Positions 6,445-9,141 of a DNA stretch of 9,141 bases are shown in pieces. The translations under genes were made by a program, and so were the position numbers. Source of the DNA: an uncultured Planctomycetaceae bacterium (GTDB lineage: Bacteria; Planctomycetota; Planctomycetia; Pirellulales; UBA1268); contig CAISKG010000075.1 in NCBI GenBank assembly GCA_903885855.1, positions 1-9,141 of the forward strand, written 5' to 3'. The stretch's first letter is position 1. Each line of letters opens with the position of its first letter. The notes beneath the pieces were generated by a model. The model worked only from the letters and a program-made list of their open reading frames with translations, was not told where the DNA came from and made no database searches.

Positions 6445-6567
6445 GGAGCGGGGAGCCTCTCGACAGGGTCGGTGGCGTCGGAAACTATATCACAGGCCCA
6501 CGAGCGTCTGCCCGGCCCGCCGCGCTGCGGGCGCGGGCGCGGCCCGACATCCCGGAGCGATCGCCAC
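6445..6567. other. Divergent intergenic region between the membrane-protein operon and the ThDP enzyme
   Basis: This 123-base gap between two outward-facing genes should carry promoters for both. It includes AAACTATATCACA (6482-6494), a stretch low in GC that stands out from the surrounding sequence. Leftward and rightward promoter candidates centre there. GGAG at 6554-6557 serves the ThDP gene. Confidence 0.6.
6484..6492 (-). promoter_or_regulatory. Extended -10 promoter element for the membrane-protein operon
   Basis: The minus strand reads TGATATAGT (6492-6484), that is TG-n-TATAGT, one base from the sigma70 extended -10 consensus. No good -35 box lies 16-18 bases further upstream, which extended -10 promoters can do without. 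Transcription would start near 6477 and give a leader of about 33 bases before the GTG at 6444. On the plus strand the same AT island offers TATATC (6486-6491) with TCGACA (6460-6465), but a 20-base spacer makes that a weak rightward candidate. This is a motif match only. Confidence 0.42.
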
Positions 6568-8373
6568 GTGGACGACGGACCCCCGCTGAAGTACGCCGCG
6601 CTCGTGGGCGACTGGCTCGTCGAGGCGGGCTACACGCACTGCTTCCTGGTGGCCGGCGGCGGCTGCATGCATCTCATCGATGCCTTCCGCACGAGGTTCG
6701 CCTGCATCCCGGTCGTCCACGAGGTGACGGCGGGGATCGCCGTCGAGCACTTCAACGAATGTGCCGCCGGGAACCGCGCCTTCGCACTGGTGACCACCGG
6801 CCCGGGCCTCACGAACATCGTCACCGCGGTGGCCGGCTGCTGGGCGCAGCGCCGCGACCTGCTCGTGATCGCCGGGCAGGTGAAGTCGACCGATCTCCTC
6901 GAGCCGCCGCTGCGGCAGCGTGGGATCCAGGAGGTCGACGGCACCGCGATCGTCCGCCCCGTGGCCGTGCGCGCGGAGCGCCTCACGCGCCCCGTCGGGC
7001 GGGAGGCGTTCCTGGAGATGGTGCACGCGGGCCGGTCGCCCCACCCCGGGCCGGTGGTGATCGAGGTCTGCCTCGACGTGCAGGGGGCGCCGGTGCGGCC
7101 GGACGCGCTGCCGGCGGCCGCCGTCGCCGGTGCTCCCACGGCGGCGGCCGACGCGCCCATGGTCGCCGCCGCCGCCGACGAGATCGTCCGAAGGCTGGCC
7201 GGCGCGGCGCGGCCGCTCGTGCTCCTCGGCGGGCTCGTCTCGCGCCGCGCGGCGGCGGAGGCGCTGCCGGCGCTGGAGCGCCTCGGGGTGCCGGTGATGA
7301 CGACCACCTCCGCGATCGACCGCGTCCCCAGCGCCGCGCCGATCGCCGCCGGGCGGCCGGGCACGTGGGGGGGGCAGCGATCGGCCAATCTCCTCGTCGC
7401 CCAGGCCGATCTCCTGGTGGCGCTCGGGGCGCGGCTCGACCTGCAGCAGACCGGCTTCGACTGGCTCGGATTCGCCCCCGCGGCGCGGATCGTGCAGGTC
7501 TATCCCTGCGCCGCCGAGATCGCCAAGGGGCATCCCCCCATCGACGCCGGATTCACCGTCGCGCCCGACGCGGTGCTGCGCGCGATGGCGGGGGCCGCGC
7601 GCTTTCCCGATCGCGGGCACTGGGGCGCGTACGTGCGCCGGGTGCGGGAACTCGTGCCGGTGCTCGAGCCGGCCAACGAGACCGGGGTCCCCGGCGGCTC
7701 GGCGTTCCGCTTCCTCCACGAACTCTCCGCCGCGACCTCCGCCGACGACATCCTCGCGCTGTGCTCCAGCGGCGGCACCTTCACCGGCGCCCTGCAGGTC
7801 ACCGAGGTCAAGCCGGGGCAGATCGCCACCACCAGCCCGGCCCTGGCGAGCATGGGATGGGGGCTGGGCAGCGCCATCGGCGCTGCCTTCGCCCGGCCCG
7901 GCCGGCGTGTCGTGCTCTCCGAGGGGGACGGCGGCTTCTCGCAGAACCTCCAGGAGCTGGCGCTGGTGCGCCGCCACGACCTGCCGATCACGATGTTCAT
8001 CCTCGCCAATCGGGGCTATGCCTCGATCCGGGCCACGCAGCGGAAGTTCTTCGGCGGCGCCCACGTCGGCTGCGACGAGGCGACGGGGCTCGGGTTCCCC
8101 GACTGGGAGGCGCTGTTCGCCGCCTACCGCATCCCGGCGGCCCGGCTGCCCCCCGGCGAGCGCTCACGCGAGCGGCTCGCGGCGCTCCTCGAGCGTCCCG
8201 GGCCGGCGGCCTGGATCGTCGACGTCGATCCCGAGCAGCCGAACTTCCCCGCCGTCACCAGCCGGATCAACGCCGACGGCTCGATGGAGTCCAACCCGCT
8301 GTGGCTCCAGCAGCCGCCGCTTCCCCCCGCGATCGCCGCCGAGGTGGGCCGCTACCTGCCGGGGGCCGGCTGA
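6568..8373 (+). CDS. Thiamine-diphosphate-dependent enzyme, acetolactate-synthase-like, surface-sugar type
   Basis: The 601-residue protein has the three-domain plan of the POX/acetolactate synthase family. The N-terminal pyrimidine-binding domain (about 8-170) has VAGGGCMHLIDAF (28-40), the catalytic glutamate in HEVTAG (E52), TTGPGLTN (76-83) and RQRGIQEVDG (116-125). The central domain (about 195-325) follows. The diphosphate-binding domain (about 365-560) has GDGGFSQNLQEL (453-464) and NRGYASIRATQ (481-491), the GDG-x(n)-N metal-binding motif. The AGGGCMHL loop replaces the usual PGG of biosynthetic acetolactate synthase and recalls enzymes in O-antigen or capsule loci; YerE, which adds a two-carbon branch to a nucleotide sugar, is a known related case. 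No ilvN-like subunit gene is adjacent, which argues against valine/isoleucine synthesis. Start is GTG at 6568 with GGAG 10 bases upstream; the frame's long upstream extension is antisense shadow. The 3' end overlaps the convergent gene by 22 bases. Family certain, substrate unknown. Confidence 0.85.
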   Translation: MDDGPPLKYAALVGDWLVEAGYTHCFLVAGGGCMHLIDAFRTRFACIPVVHEVTAGIAVEHFNECAAGNRAFALVTTGPGLTNIVTAVAGCWAQRRDLLVIAGQVKSTDLLEPPLRQRGIQEVDGTAIVRPVAVRAERLTRPVGREAFLEMVHAGRSPHPGPVVIEVCLDVQGAPVRPDALPAAAVAGAPTAAADAPMVAAAADEIVRRLAGAARPLVLLGGLVSRRAAAEALPALERLGVPVMTTTSAIDRVPSAAPIAAGRPGTWGGQRSANLLVAQADLLVALGARLDLQQTGFDWLGFAPAARIVQVYPCAAEIAKGHPPIDAGFTVAPDAVLRAMAGAARFPDRGHWGAYVRRVRELVPVLEPANETGVPGGSAFRFLHELSAATSADDILALCSSGGTFTGALQVTEVKPGQIATTSPALASMGWGLGSAIGAAFARPGRRVVLSEGDGGFSQNLQELALVRRHDLPITMFILANRGYASIRATQRKFFGGAHVGCDEATGLGFPDWEALFAAYRIPAARLPPGERSRERLAALLERPGPAAWIVDVDPEQPNFPAVTSRINADGSMESNPLWLQQPPLPPAIAAEVGRYLPGAG

Positions 8374-9141
8374 CCGCCCGCCGGCGCCGCGCCGCCGCGC
8401 CGCCGGAGCAGCACGAGCCCCCGGATCGTCCCCGCCGGCTCGTACTCCCCCGCCAGGCGGCGCAGAATCTCGAATTCCGCGATCCATGGATCGTGACGGG
8501 CCGGCAGCGACACCGGAAACAAGCACAGGCCCCCCAGCCCCGCCGAGCGGACGCGCGCGTAGTCGTCGCGCGACATCCGCAGCCGGCCATCGAGGGGCAC
8601 GCCCGCCGGCACGAGCACGTGGTCGCAGGCCAGGGTGTCGGCCACGACGCGCTCCACCGCGGCCGGGCCGAACACGCCGCCGTCGGGAGGCACGTGCCGC
8701 CCGACGGCGAGGCGGCCGCTGAGTTTGAGGAAGCGGTCGATCTCCTCGGGCACCCCCAGCGGCGTCGCCACGCGCCGATACCGCAGCAGCGCGAGCAGAT
8801 CGGCGCCGAAGGGAAGCCGCTTCGCCCAGCCGAAGTCGCACGCCGCCGCGCCGATGGCGCCGAGCACCGCGGCGTCCGCGTCACGGGCCTCGTCGGCCGC
8901 TCCCGCCCGGAGGCGCCCCGCCTCGATGGCGGCCCGTGCCGCCGGGGCGTACTGGTTCCATTGGCTGGCGAGGTGCGTGAGGAGGAGGATCGCCACGGCG
9001 GCGGCCACCGGCGCCCGGCGCCGCGGCGGGTCGCGCGACCAGGCCGACGCCAGCGCCACCGCGGCGAGCGCGAGGCCGTTGGCCATCACGTGGCCGGGGT
9101 CGCAGCGCCCCAGCGCCGCCGGGAGCAGCAGCGCGAGCGCC
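8352..9141 (-). CDS. C-terminal part of a polytopic membrane protein (5' end beyond the window)
   Basis: The minus-strand frame is open from the window edge to the TAG at 8354-8352 and gives 262 residues. It begins inside a membrane segment (ALALLLPAALGRCDPGHVMA), followed by hydrophobic runs at about 21-34 and 43-58, then a soluble region of about 200 residues. The soluble part has TPLGVPEEIDRFLKLSG and VERVVADTLACDHVLVPAGV, and ends in basic and proline-rich residues. The GTG and ATG codons at 9089 and 9086 lie inside the membrane segment and are unlikely to be the true start. The layout of multi-pass membrane domain plus extracytoplasmic soluble tail resembles GT-C-like membrane proteins of planctomycetes, but I do not recognise a catalytic motif because the N terminus is missing. 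The gene converges on the ThDP enzyme gene and overlaps its last 22 bases, including the stop codon. Confidence 0.65.
   Translation of the reverse strand, partial: ALALLLPAALGRCDPGHVMANGLALAAVALASAWSRDPPRRRAPVAAAVAILLLTHLASQWNQYAPAARAAIEAGRLRAGAADEARDADAAVLGAIGAAACDFGWAKRLPFGADLLALLRYRRVATPLGVPEEIDRFLKLSGRLAVGRHVPPDGGVFGPAAVERVVADTLACDHVLVPAGVPLDGRLRMSRDDYARVRSAGLGGLCLFPVSLPARHDPWIAEFEILRRLAGEYEPAGTIRGLVLLRRRGGAAPAGGQPAPGR
8365..8385. terminator. Short inverted repeat at the second convergent gene junction
   Basis: GCCGGC (8365-8370) recurs at 8380-8385. The two can pair as a 6-bp stem with a 9-base loop that contains most of the ThDP enzyme's stop codon (8371-8373). There is no U-tract on either strand, and each arm is itself palindromic, common in such GC-rich DNA. 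It may slow or end transcription from either side, but support is weak. Confidence 0.2.

Noticed and set aside
4774..6567. A roughly 600-codon plus-strand extension in front of the ThDP enzyme
   Set aside because: Its translation is dominated by R, G, P, E and H without domain signals and lies antisense to the membrane protein gene. The ThDP family start fits the GTG at 6568.
6490..8064. 524-codon minus-strand frame opposite the ThDP enzyme
   Set aside because: It mirrors a gene with intact catalytic motifs and has no recognisable domain or ribosome site.

Overview
This is a very GC-rich stretch of bacterial chromosome. It most likely comes from a planctomycete. The best clue is the ExeA-type AAA ATPase at 440-1951, whose form (N-terminal RPF, Walker A/B, GIPRLVNQVCD, then a long acidic Pro-rich tail ending in a basic YSRLFARMRR segment) is one I associate with Pirellulales-like planctomycetes. 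A possible Tat-leader relic (TRRDFL) and TPR-bearing membrane proteins fit too. The assignment rests on recalled family resemblance, not on a search.

Layout from left to right. Positions 1-217 (minus) hold the 5' part of trpF. Positions 218-439 are a divergent intergenic region with a G-run cluster, a nested hairpin and a broken reading frame that resembles a twin-arginine leader. Positions 440-1951 (plus) encode the ExeA-like ATPase. Only 3 bases separate it from a Dpm1-like family 2 glycosyltransferase at 1955-2764 (plus). Converging on that gene are two minus-strand genes transcribed together: a 598-residue polytopic membrane protein (6444-4648), followed after 5 bases by a 629-residue TMTC-like membrane protein with five C-terminal TPRs (4642-2753). 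A divergent promoter region (6445-6567) separates them from a thiamine-diphosphate-dependent enzyme at 6568-8373 (plus). The 3' part of another membrane protein (minus, 8352 to the window edge) converges on and overlaps that gene.

How the genes may work together. The Dpm1-like enzyme would make a polyprenyl-phosphate sugar, probably mannose. The TMTC-like TPR protein has the layout expected of an enzyme that uses such a lipid-linked sugar outside the membrane. The 598-residue protein and the partial protein at the right edge look like further large-loop or GT-C-like membrane proteins. The ThDP enzyme lacks an adjacent regulatory subunit and resembles acetolactate-synthase relatives found in surface-sugar loci. 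The region therefore reads as an envelope glycosylation neighbourhood. The functional link is inferred, and the substrates are unknown.

Compact gene ends are the other notable feature. Both convergent pairs overlap at their 3' ends. One pair has its two stop codons placed symmetrically in a perfect 18-bp palindrome, and the ATPase-glycosyltransferase junction has its stop and start codons in a hairpin loop. No rRNA, tRNA, CRISPR array, insertion sequence or phage gene was seen.
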